Positions 24,192 to 31,392 of a stretch of DNA of 64,000 nucleotides are shown piece by piece. How positions within the stretch are numbered: the stretch's first letter is position 1; each line of letters starts with the position of its first letter. The notes under the pieces were generated by a model. It was not told where the DNA came from, did no database searches, and worked only from the letters and a program-made list of their open reading frames with translations. The translations under genes were made by a program, and so were the position numbers. The stretch comes from Chitinophaga agrisoli (GTDB lineage: Bacteria > Bacteroidota > Bacteroidia > Chitinophagales > Chitinophagaceae), in assembly GCF_008386695.1 (NCBI RefSeq), contig NZ_VUOC01000001.1:1028347-1092346 (forward strand). The letters run 5' to 3'.

Positions 24192-25562
24192 TTAGCTGGC
24201 GGCGATCCCTTCGTCCTGGCGGATGATGACCTGTACCTTCTGGATGCGCATCTTGCTCACTTCCAGTACGGTAAAGTCAAAGTTGCCGTAGTTAATAACG
24301 CTGTTCTCTTCCGGAAATTTCCCGGCGAGCTCCAGGATCAATCCGCCAATGGAATCACTTTCGCCTTTTACGTGCTCAAAAGTGTCCGGCGGTACGTTCA
24401 TAATGCGGCAAACATCATTAAGCATGGTTTTACCTTCAAAAACGTAGGTATAGTTATCTACTTTGCTGTAGTTGAACTCTTCTTCGTCAAACTCGTCCTT
24501 GATATCGCCTATCACTTCTTCCATAATGTCTTCCAGGGTCACGATGCCGCTGGTGCCGCCAAATTCGTCCACTACCACGGCAAAATGCATGCGCCGGGTC
24601 TGGAACTCGGTGAGCAGGTCTTCTATCAGCTTATGGCCGTGTACAAAAAAGGGCTGGCGCATTACCTCGTGCCAGTCAAAGGCGTTGGCTTTGCCTAAAT
24701 GGGGCAGCAGGTCCTTGGTGTGGATCACGCCTACGATATTATCCAGGTTGCCCTTGTATACGGGCAGGCGGGAGTAATGGAGGTCTGCCACTTGTTTGGC
24801 CACCTGGTCAAAAGGGCTGTCATATTCAATACCGGAAACATCCAGGCGGGTGCGCATGATCTGTTTTACGGTGATGTTGCCAAATTTGAGGATGCCTTTA
24901 AGGATGTTCTTTTCTTCCTGGGAGGCGGTAGGGTCTACGCTCAGCTCAATGGCTTCGTCTATTTCCTGGTAATTGACCGCGCCACCGCTCAGGCGGTGGA
25001 AAAAGCGGCCTTCTATGCTGCTGCTCAGGTCTACGAAGAAATCGCTTACTGGTTCCAGGGTAGCATGGATAATGCTTACAAACCAGGCAAAATAGGTAGC
25101 AAAGCGGATATTGTTCTGGGCGGCCCATACGCGGGGCAGTACCTGGCCAAAGAAGAGGAGGATGAAGGAGATCACCGCTATGCGCACCACCAGGGATACG
25201 ACCGGCAGGGTTTGCAGGTCCTCCATCTGGGTGATGAGGTAATTGGTGACCATTATAAACGCAATAGCCAGCAAAATACCGGCTATCTGCAAAGATGCTA
25301 ATAATGACTTGGGCTTTTCCAGCAGTTTGGTAATGAGTTTACCGCTGGTGTTCTGCCGGGTCTTTAATACGTTCAGGTCCTTATAGTTAAGGGTAAAAAA
25401 GGCCACTTCTGCGCCGGAAACGATAAATGCCAGCAGTAATAGTATAAATATTACCAGCAGGTAAATTACCACATTAGGCGTGGCAATAGGCGCAGGGGCG
25501 GCCTGTAGCAGATATGGCGTACCGGATAGCGTGCTTGCCGAAAGGAGCTCCAAATTGTTCAA
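24192..25562 (-). CDS. gldE: gliding-associated membrane protein GldE (CNNM/CorC-like)
   Basis: 456 residues: N-terminal membrane domain of the CNNM/DUF21 type (about 30-190), a pair of CBS domains (IMRTRLDVSGIEYDSPFDQVAKQV and VIHTKDLL) and a C-terminal CorC/HlyC transporter-associated domain ending before residue 450. Such proteins are linked to divalent-cation export or regulation; GldE supports GldD function in gliding bacteria. The start codon is TTG (25560-25562) because no ATG precedes the first membrane segment; a -7 element eight bases upstream supports it and implies a very short leader. It is followed by gldD and preceded by ssb. Confidence 0.9.
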   Translation of the reverse strand: MNNLELLSASTLSGTPYLLQAAPAPIATPNVVIYLLVIFILLLLAFIVSGAEVAFFTLNYKDLNVLKTRQNTSGKLITKLLEKPKSLLASLQIAGILLAIAFIMVTNYLITQMEDLQTLPVVSLVVRIAVISFILLFFGQVLPRVWAAQNNIRFATYFAWFVSIIHATLEPVSDFFVDLSSSIEGRFFHRLSGGAVNYQEIDEAIELSVDPTASQEEKNILKGILKFGNITVKQIMRTRLDVSGIEYDSPFDQVAKQVADLHYSRLPVYKGNLDNIVGVIHTKDLLPHLGKANAFDWHEVMRQPFFVHGHKLIEDLLTEFQTRRMHFAVVVDEFGGTSGIVTLEDIMEEVIGDIKDEFDEEEFNYSKVDNYTYVFEGKTMLNDVCRIMNVPPDTFEHVKGESDSIGGLILELAGKFPEENSVINYGNFDFTVLEVSKMRIQKVQVIIRQDEGIAAS

Positions 25563-25570
25563 CTTTAGGT

Positions 25571-25578
25571 CAAAAATA
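25571..25578 (-). promoter_or_regulatory. gldE-gldD -7 element
   Basis: The minus strand reads TATTTTTG (TAnnTTTG), eight bases before the TTG start of gldE. The transcript would have a leader of only a few bases. Confidence 0.5.
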
Positions 25579-25720
25579 AGGGGAAAGTTAATCCGGCATA
25601 GACGTCGAATCGCTTTCCCTTATGCAAATATAAGGTAATGTCCCATATTGGGACAGCCAATAAATATACTTAATATTTTTCATGGGATAATGGATAATGA
25701 AGCCGCGGCCCTCACCAGGT

Positions 25721-26176
25721 TTAAAAGGGCAAGTCATCTGCCGGCTCGCTCATGGAAGGAGGTATTTCCATGTTGGGGAAATTTTCGCCTGTAGAACTGC
25801 CTGTATTGCTATGATGGATAGCGTGTTCTGCATTGTTCAGGTCCATGCGTTTGTCTAGCATTACCAGGTTATCTCCCACTACTTCCGTAGCGAATTTCTT
25901 GTTGCCTTCCTTGTCTTCCCAGCTGCGGGTACGGAGGCGTCCCTCAATGTATACCAGACTGCCTTTGTGCAGGTATTTTTGTGCGAGTTCAGCCAGACCC
26001 CGCCATAAAACCACGGTATGCCATTCTGTTTGTGAAATGAGCTTACCGGCCCTGTCCTTAAACGTTTCTGTTGTAGCGAGAGAAAATTTAGCTACTGCAA
26101 TATTGCCTTCCAAAAATTGTACATCCGGATCCCTTCCTAAGTTGCCAATCAGGATTACTTTATTAACACCTCTCAT
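25721..26176 (-). CDS. ssb: single-stranded DNA-binding protein
   Basis: 151 residues. The OB fold (1-110) opens MRGVNKVILIGNLGRDPDVQ and includes TEWHTVVLWRGLAELAQKYLHKGSLVYIEGRLRTRSW. The flexible tail ends in the acidic tip DDLPF, which recruits repair and replication partners. It follows mutY on the same strand after a 98-base gap and precedes gldE, an order conserved in gliding Bacteroidota. Confidence 0.97.
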   Translation of the reverse strand: MRGVNKVILIGNLGRDPDVQFLEGNIAVAKFSLATTETFKDRAGKLISQTEWHTVVLWRGLAELAQKYLHKGSLVYIEGRLRTRSWEDKEGNKKFATEVVGDNLVMLDKRMDLNNAEHAIHHSNTGSSTGENFPNMEIPPSMSEPADDLPF

Positions 26177-26274
26177 AGTTGTAGGATTTAATCTATTGAT
26201 GAAATGTTCTTCTTATAAACAACCTCTTTAAAGTTAATATTTTTTTCCAATCGACGCAGAAATTTTTATAGGCG

Positions 26275-27339
26275 CTAAAACAACCCCAATGACCTGTTTT
26301 GGAGGAAATCAGTGATGGTTTTTGGGAACGCATATTGTTCTAACCGGGCGCGTGGCACTGCCATGTAATCTGTTATAGCAGGCTGTTTGACGGCTGTAAG
26401 CAGTATGAACTGGCTATAGATGGTCTGATGGGTAAGCTGCTGCTTAAACGCAGCAGATATGCCATCCAGGGTATAAGGCGTTTGTTGCAGCAAGCTAGTA
26501 AAAGCAGGCTCGCTTTCCAGTTTACCCGCGTCCAGCGGGGCTGGTGTTTCCATCAATATAAATTCGTGGAGGTTTTGCCATATATCGTTGCCGGTACGTT
26601 TACGGATAAATACCTGGCCTTTGTATTCCAGTACTATATAATAGAAGTAACGTTTTTTGATGACCAGCTTTTTGGATTTAACGGGCAGCTGCGCAACAGT
26701 TTGCTGCTGCAGGGCCACACATTTGGCCGCCAGCGGGCATTGCGGGCAGGCCGGCTGCTGGGGTCTGCACATTACCGCGCCAAAATCCATGATAGCCTGG
26801 TTATAGATGGCGGACTGGCCTGGCGCTAAAAGCTCCTGGGCCAGGGCGGCAAACTGCTTTTTGCCGGCAGTGCTGTCCGTGGGGGTGGTTATACCAAAGT
26901 AACGGGCCAGTATACGGAAAACGTTGCCATCCAGCACGGCATGGGGAAGATTGAACGCAAAGGAGGCGATGGCTGCCGCGGTATAAGGGCCAATGCCTTT
27001 GAGGGACTGGATCTGCTCAAAGGTATCCGGAAAGCGGCCGTTGAATTCGCTTACGATCTGGCGGGCGGCCGCCAGCATGTTCTTACAGCGGGCATAATAT
27101 CCCAGGCCTTGCCAGTGACGGAAGACCTCTTCGTCCGGAGCGGCGGCCAGGTCTTTTACGGTAGGGTAGGCGGTAATGAACCGTTCATAATAAGGCAGGC
27201 CCTGTTCTACCCGGGTCTGCTGGAGGATTATTTCCGAGAGCCAGATACGGTACGGGTCCCTGATGCCTTTCCAGGGCATGGTACGGGTATTGTGTAATTG
27301 ATTCCAGGACAGGAGTTTATCAGTGAAAAAAGCCTTCAT
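26275..27339 (-). CDS. mutY: A/G-specific adenine glycosylase
   Basis: 354 residues from the ATG at 27339. An upstream in-frame Met would add 40 residues, but the promoter element at 27346-27353 lies inside that extension, so the shorter start is right. MutY removes adenine opposite 8-oxoguanine. Catalytic Glu36 (SEIILQQT), the helix-hairpin-helix LKGIGPYTA (113-121), Asp137 (LDGNV) and the 4Fe-4S ligands Cys191, 198, 201 and 207 (spacing 6-2-5) are all present. The C-terminal NUDIX-like recognition domain starts near 230 (YFYYIVLEYKGQVFIRKR). The message is predicted to be leaderless. Confidence 0.96.
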   Translation of the reverse strand: MKAFFTDKLLSWNQLHNTRTMPWKGIRDPYRIWLSEIILQQTRVEQGLPYYERFITAYPTVKDLAAAPDEEVFRHWQGLGYYARCKNMLAAARQIVSEFNGRFPDTFEQIQSLKGIGPYTAAAIASFAFNLPHAVLDGNVFRILARYFGITTPTDSTAGKKQFAALAQELLAPGQSAIYNQAIMDFGAVMCRPQQPACPQCPLAAKCVALQQQTVAQLPVKSKKLVIKKRYFYYIVLEYKGQVFIRKRTGNDIWQNLHEFILMETPAPLDAGKLESEPAFTSLLQQTPYTLDGISAAFKQQLTHQTIYSQFILLTAVKQPAITDYMAVPRARLEQYAFPKTITDFLQNRSLGLF

Positions 27340-27345
27340 GCGCTG

Positions 27346-27353
27346 CAAAGATA
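27346..27353 (-). promoter_or_regulatory. mutY -7 element
   Basis: The minus strand reads TATCTTTG (TAnnTTTG), ending six bases before the mutY ATG. This places the transcription start at or beside the start codon. Confidence 0.55.
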
Positions 27354-27693
27354 ATGTGTGGCGGTACAAATAAGCCGGGTGAACGGGGTGGGGGGATAAT
27401 AATATATACCGGGCATGCCGGCGGATAATGTGTAAGAATGGACAAAAAAAATAATCCAATATGAATATTATTTTTTGTATATTCGTTACTCAATGGTTTT
27501 GTGAAATTTTTCCAACCATTGGAAAGGTATTGCAAATAGGCATGTAAACCCTTCCTGGCCGATCCTTTTGCATGATATTTGAGCAGGACAAAACTTATTC
27601 AATATAAACAGGTTATAAGTATGAATGAGGGTGGTATAAGGAAAAAAGATAAAATTTATCTTGTTTAAACTCAGTAATTATAATTTTTTTAAA

Positions 27694-27701
27694 TATTTTT
27701 G
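27694..27701 (+). promoter_or_regulatory. HU-gene -7 element
   Basis: TATTTTTG, an exact TAnnTTTG match, 28 bases before the HU ATG. Confidence 0.5.
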
Positions 27702-27729
27702 AGACAATAAGTAATCCTCCGCTTCAATT

Positions 27730-28017
27730 ATGAGAAAAGCTGACTTGATAAACAACATTGCTGAAAAAACCGGCATCCCCAAAGTAGATGTGTTAGTAAC
27801 ACTCGAGGCCATGTTTAAGGAGGTCAAAGAAGCGCTGGCAAATGGCGAGCACATTTATATCAGGGGGTTTGGTAGTTTCATCACTAAGAAAAGAGCCGCC
27901 AAGATTGGCCGTAACATTAAGAAGAATGTAGCCGTGGAGATCCCGGAGCACTACATTCCGGCATTTAAGCCTTCTAAAGAATTTGTTGCTGAAGTAAAGA
28001 AGCTTAAAAGTTCTTAA
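27730..28017 (+). CDS. HU-family DNA-binding protein
   Basis: 95 residues of the HU/IHF fold: MRKADLINNIAEKTGIPKVDVLVTLEAMF helices, the GEHIYIRGFGSFITKKRAAKIGRN saddle with the conserved GFGSF, an arm with a Pro (VEIPEHYIPAF) and FKPSKEFVAEVKK. It bends and packages DNA. It is the first gene of a plus-strand cluster with the TPR gene and RNase G, in the Bacteroidota context where HU neighbours mutY and rng. Confidence 0.95.
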   Translation: MRKADLINNIAEKTGIPKVDVLVTLEAMFKEVKEALANGEHIYIRGFGSFITKKRAAKIGRNIKKNVAVEIPEHYIPAFKPSKEFVAEVKKLKSS

Positions 28018-28024
28018 GTTTGCA

Positions 28025-28041
28025 GCCTAATAATTTTAGGC
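28025..28041 (+). promoter_or_regulatory. hairpin abutting the start codon of the TPR gene
   Basis: GCCTAA (28025-28030), loop TAATT, TTAGGC (28036-28041); the ATG begins at 28042, the very next base. It could limit initiation or uncouple the TPR gene from HU. Confidence 0.4.
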
Positions 28042-28890
28042 ATGCGAAAATCACAAGTTCTCCTGGTAGGTACCGCTGTAGCATTACTCGTTGTATTGCT
28101 TGCTTTTGGCCGTACAATACCCCGGCCTGATAAAAATGCTATGCCAACTGCCGCAGCGCCCATGATGGGCGGCGGTCAGGACGTAAAATCCATCTCATTC
28201 AGTGATCTGCTGGCGTCTGCCAAAGCAAAAGTCCCTGCTGAAAAGCTACTGCTGATTAATTCGTTGGAGAATAAAGTGGTAAGAGGAGATGTGAAGCATC
28301 AGCAAATAGCTGCTTTCAAGGCATTGTATAGTGCCTGGGATAGTCTCAACCAAATGCCTGTGGCCGCCCATTATCTGGGGGAAGCCGCTAAGTTGGAAAA
28401 TTCCGAAAAAAGCCTCACCTTTGCAGCCAATTTATTTTTGGAGCACCTGCAGCACGCGCAAGAGTCCGGTGTTATGAAATGGGAGGCCAATGAGGCCATT
28501 CAACTGTTGGACCAGGCTATTACACTCAGCCCTGACAATGACTCCCTGAAGATACAACAGGCCCTGGTATATATGAACACCGGGGAACCGATGGTGGGCG
28601 TGCAGAAACTGCGGGCAATCGTGGCAGAACATCCGGATAATATTGAGGCACAGCTAACCTTAGGTAACCTGGCTATACAATCCGGTCAGTATGATAAAGC
28701 CATTGAGCGTATGGAAACATTGCTCCAGAAGCACCCGGAAGAAGCGAAGGTTTATTTTGTGCTAGCAGAAGCTTACAGGAGCAAAGGGGATGTGAAGAAG
28801 GCAGTGGCATTGTTTCAGCAATGCAAGTCATTATTAAAAGACCCGGAACTCAAGGCAGAAATAGACGGTTACATTAAAAGCATTCAATAA
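28042..28890 (+). CDS. membrane-anchored tetratricopeptide repeat protein
   Basis: 282 residues. One N-terminal membrane segment (VLLVGTAVALLVVLLAFG, about 6-23) anchors the protein, with the rest probably periplasmic. Residues 90-280 are helical TPR repeats, with clear examples at NIEAQLTLGNLAIQSGQYDKAIERMETLLQKHPEE and AKVYFVLAEAYRSKGDVKKAVALFQQCKSLL. It has no catalytic motif and is a probable scaffold. It lies 24 bases after the HU gene, with a hairpin touching its start codon. The specific role is unknown. Confidence 0.8.
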   Translation: MRKSQVLLVGTAVALLVVLLAFGRTIPRPDKNAMPTAAAPMMGGGQDVKSISFSDLLASAKAKVPAEKLLLINSLENKVVRGDVKHQQIAAFKALYSAWDSLNQMPVAAHYLGEAAKLENSEKSLTFAANLFLEHLQHAQESGVMKWEANEAIQLLDQAITLSPDNDSLKIQQALVYMNTGEPMVGVQKLRAIVAEHPDNIEAQLTLGNLAIQSGQYDKAIERMETLLQKHPEEAKVYFVLAEAYRSKGDVKKAVALFQQCKSLLKDPELKAEIDGYIKSIQ

Positions 28891-28928
28891 TATTTTATTT
28901 TTTCAAACATTTAAAAACTTATTAAAGT

Positions 28929-29024
28929 ATGCCTTGCGGTAAGAAAAGAAAAAGACATAAAATAGCCACCCACAAACGTAAGAAAAGGTTAAGAAAGAAC
29001 CGGCATAAGAAAAATAAGAAATAA
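28929..29024 (+). CDS. 31-residue very basic conserved-looking protein
   Basis: MPCGKKRKRHKIATHKRKK, followed by a further twelve almost all-basic residues. About two thirds of the 31 residues are Lys, Arg or His. The CGKKRKRHK start and the regular HK/KK pattern are those of small ribosomal or RNA-binding proteins. I recall nearly identical short ORFs beside RNase G in other Bacteroidota. It could be a ribosome-associated protein (for example a Bacteroidota-specific small ribosomal protein), but that identity is not proven by the sequence. It sits 38 bases after the TPR gene and before rng, and is short enough to be missed by standard length cutoffs. Confidence 0.75.
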   Translation: MPCGKKRKRHKIATHKRKKRLRKNRHKKNKK

Positions 29025-29377
29025 GTATTTCTCCTGTTTCCCGCCATTTATACTTAAACAGGTATATTGCGAAGCGAGATCAGAAAGTTTTTTCATATAG
29101 CCTGCATGATTTTTGGCGATGATTATTTAATTGTGAATTGCTCTCAATTTATTAAATTGCCAATGTCATGCAGGTAATTTCCATAAAGATCCCGCAACAG
29201 CATTCCCGGAATATCACCTGCAGATCACTAAACCCTTAAGCAATCCATCATCACGTACGTGACGAATATGCTGATTGTGTTATACAGTTGGCGATTTTTT
29301 GGTGTGCGGTTAGTTGTAAAGTACAACTGATGGCATAGCCATATAGGTGAAGTTATAATGGTAAAAAATTTGGACGC
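29025..29377. other. long structured leader region before rng
   Basis: 353 bases. It contains a long-range pairing TGCAGGT (29169-29175) with ACCTGCA (29216-29222), a perfect 12-base palindrome TCACGTACGTGA (29251-29262), and a small hairpin AGTTGT/ACAACT (29312-29328). I found no exact TAnnTTTG element or ORF. It may hold the rng promoter and a structured 5' leader. Confidence 0.45.
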
Positions 29378-30928
29378 TTGAATAAGGAACTTATTATAAA
29401 TGCGGCACCCACCGGTGTGGAGATAGCGTTGCTCGAGGATAAGAAGTTAGTGGAACTGCATCATGAAAGCGGCAATCCTAATTTTGCAGTTGGGGACCTG
29501 TACCTGGGAAAAGTAAAAAAACTCATCCCGGGCCTTAATGCGGCTTTCGTAGATGTAGGCTTTGAAAAGGATGCGTTTCTGCATTATACTGATCTTAGCC
29601 CTTATATACGCTCTATCCTCAAATTCACTCAGCAGGCCATTTCAGATAAATCCCCGGAAGGATTTGATTTTACAAAGTTCAAGAATGAACCGGAAATTGT
29701 AAAGACCGGTAAGATCACTGACGTGCTTGGCGGTAAGCCAAACATACTCGTACAGATACTAAAAGAGCCCATCTCTTCTAAAGGCCCCCGCCTGAGCTGT
29801 GAAATATCCCTTCCCGGAAGATTCATCGTGTTAACACCCTTTAACGATATTGTTGCGGTATCTAAAAAGATACACTCTTCCGAAGAAAGGAAACGCCTGC
29901 AAAAGATAGTAGAGGCTATAAAAACGCCCAATTTTGGCGTTATTGTACGTACAGCAGCAGAAGGTAAGAAAACAGCGGAACTGCACGAGGATCTGACCAC
30001 CCTGGTAGAGACCTGGAAGAATATACAGGCTAACCTGCGCAGCGCACAGCCGCCGCAGAAGATACTGAGCGAACAGGCAAAGACCACCAGCATACTGCGT
30101 GATCTGCTGAATGAGAGCTTTAACCGCATCGTTATCAACGATAAGAACATCTACTCTGATACCCGTGCCTATATTCAGAAGATAGCCCCGGAAAAACAGG
30201 ATATTGTTACCTATTACCATAACGGCGCCCCCATCTTTGATCACTATGGTATTACCCGCCAGGTAAAAGCCTCGTTTGGTAAAACGGTGAACCTGGATAG
30301 CGGCGTGTACCTTATTATTGAGGCCACGGAAGCGCTGCATGTAATAGATGTGAACAGCGGTTACAAAAGCTCCAGCAATAACCAGGAGCAGAATGCCCTG
30401 GCCAGCAACCTGGAAGCGGCGGCGGAAATTGCCCGGCAGCTACGGCTGCGCGACCTGGGCGGCATCATTATCATTGACTTCATTGATATGAAGCTGCCGG
30501 AGAACAAAAAGGTGGTGTACGAAGCCATGGAAAAATTCATGGCGCAGGATAGGGCTAAACATACCATCCTCCCCATCTCCAAGTTCGGGCTGATGCAGAT
30601 CACCCGCCAGCGCGTAAAACCGGAAGTGACCATTTCTGTAGCAGAAGATTGTCCGGCCTGCAAAGGTACCGGCAAAATAGGCGCCTCTGTACTGATCATC
30701 GACGATATAGAAAAGAACCTGCACTACCTGATCAATCATCAGCATAAAGGATTGACCATCCGGGTGCATCCCATCTTATACGCTTTCCTCACCAAAGGCT
30801 TCCTGACCAGCCGCCAATGGAAATGGTATTTCCAGTTCAAGAAATGGATACGGGTGAAAGCGGATACTAACTACCACCTGACAGAATACCGCTTTTTCGA
30901 CGCCAGCGACGAAGAAATCAAGTTATAA
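29378..30928 (+). CDS. rng: ribonuclease G (RNase E/G family)
   Basis: 516 residues; single-strand endoribonuclease for rRNA maturation and mRNA decay. The start codon is TTG: LNKELIINAAPTGVEIALLEDKKLVELHHE is the standard family opening and no in-frame ATG precedes it. The S1 domain spans about 38-130, followed by the RNase H-like catalytic core with VIDVNSG and GGIIIIDFIDM (metal-binding Asp residues) and the zinc-link CPACKGTG (about 429). The length fits RNase G, without the long RNase E scaffold. The gene ends at an octamer-repeat hairpin whose first unit overlaps the stop codon. Confidence 0.96.
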   Translation: MNKELIINAAPTGVEIALLEDKKLVELHHESGNPNFAVGDLYLGKVKKLIPGLNAAFVDVGFEKDAFLHYTDLSPYIRSILKFTQQAISDKSPEGFDFTKFKNEPEIVKTGKITDVLGGKPNILVQILKEPISSKGPRLSCEISLPGRFIVLTPFNDIVAVSKKIHSSEERKRLQKIVEAIKTPNFGVIVRTAAEGKKTAELHEDLTTLVETWKNIQANLRSAQPPQKILSEQAKTTSILRDLLNESFNRIVINDKNIYSDTRAYIQKIAPEKQDIVTYYHNGAPIFDHYGITRQVKASFGKTVNLDSGVYLIIEATEALHVIDVNSGYKSSSNNQEQNALASNLEAAAEIARQLRLRDLGGIIIIDFIDMKLPENKKVVYEAMEKFMAQDRAKHTILPISKFGLMQITRQRVKPEVTISVAEDCPACKGTGKIGASVLIIDDIEKNLHYLINHQHKGLTIRVHPILYAFLTKGFLTSRQWKWYFQFKKWIRVKADTNYHLTEYRFFDASDEEIKL

Positions 30929-30988
30929 TATGCAAATATGCAAATGTGCAGATGAATGAATGCGAAGACCGCGTTTATTCATCTGCAC
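30927..30988. repeat. stop-anchored octamer hairpin, copy 1
   Basis: Units AATATGCA, AATATGCA, AATGTGCA, GATGAATG and AATGCGAA start at the last two bases of the rng TAA. GTGCAGATGAATGAATGCG (30946-30964) pairs with 30970-30988 around a five-base loop, with a few wobble pairs, and a T-run follows. It probably also terminates the convergent cupin gene. Confidence 0.75.
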
Positions 30989-31011
30989 AAATTTTTTGCA
31001 ATCATCCGCAC

Positions 31012-31332
31012 TTATCTATAGTCTTCCCGCACCGGGCAGAACGTATCAATGATCTTACAGTCTGTAATTGCTTTTCCGCCGTGTACAGTGTTGGAGGGGA
31101 TCAGCAGGGTATCATGTTGGTGCAGGGTATACACCTCTTCCCCTAACTGCATTTCAAAAATGCCTTCAGCAATATAGGTGATCTGTTCATGCATGTGCTG
31201 ATGCAGGGGCGATACAGATCCTTCCGTAATTTCCCAGAAGGCCAATGTGCTTTTTTCTCCGTGGATAAACCGTCCGGTATGGCCTGGTACAGTCAGGCGG
31301 CCGGGAATGTCTTTTAATGCTTTGGGAGGCAT
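31012..31332 (-). CDS. small cupin-domain protein
   Basis: 106 residues forming one cupin barrel. Metal-ligand motif 1 is SPLHQHMHEQ (His44, His46 or His48, Glu49) and motif 2 is SNTVHGG (His84). Single-domain cupins of this kind bind a metal and act as sugar or keto-acid isomerases, dioxygenases or binding proteins; the function is not readable here. The ATG at 31332 is preferred to the TTG at 31338, because the TTG lies inside the -7 promoter element. It diverges from the L,D-transpeptidase at 31393 and appears monocistronic. Confidence 0.85.
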   Translation of the reverse strand: MPPKALKDIPGRLTVPGHTGRFIHGEKSTLAFWEITEGSVSPLHQHMHEQITYIAEGIFEMQLGEEVYTLHQHDTLLIPSNTVHGGKAITDCKIIDTFCPVREDYR

Positions 31333-31335
31333 GGG

Positions 31336-31343
31336 CAAACTTA
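31336..31343 (-). promoter_or_regulatory. cupin gene -7 element
   Basis: The minus strand reads TAAGTTTG (TAnnTTTG), ending three bases before the ATG at 31332. It implies a leaderless message and rules out the TTG at 31338. Confidence 0.55.
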
Positions 31344-31392
31344 TTTAGGTGAAATTTGTTTAAAAATAGCAGGATGGGGACAAATTACCAAA

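Larger units (their letters stand above)
27340..27729. other. divergent intergenic region between mutY and the HU gene
   Basis: 390 bases. It contains the mutY -7 element (27346-27353), an 8-bp inverted repeat (CAATGGTT at 27491 with AACCATTG at 27514) and the HU-gene -7 element (27694-27701). The part from 27560 to 27700 is AT-rich. I see no ORF or RNA gene. Confidence 0.5.

Noticed and set aside
27340-27459. 40-residue N-terminal extension of mutY
   Set aside because: The extension would contain the promoter element, is unlike any MutY N-terminus, and the ATG at 27339 begins the normal family start.
28025-28041. Hairpin as terminator of the HU gene
   Set aside because: It has no T-run and touches the next start codon; a translation effect is more plausible.
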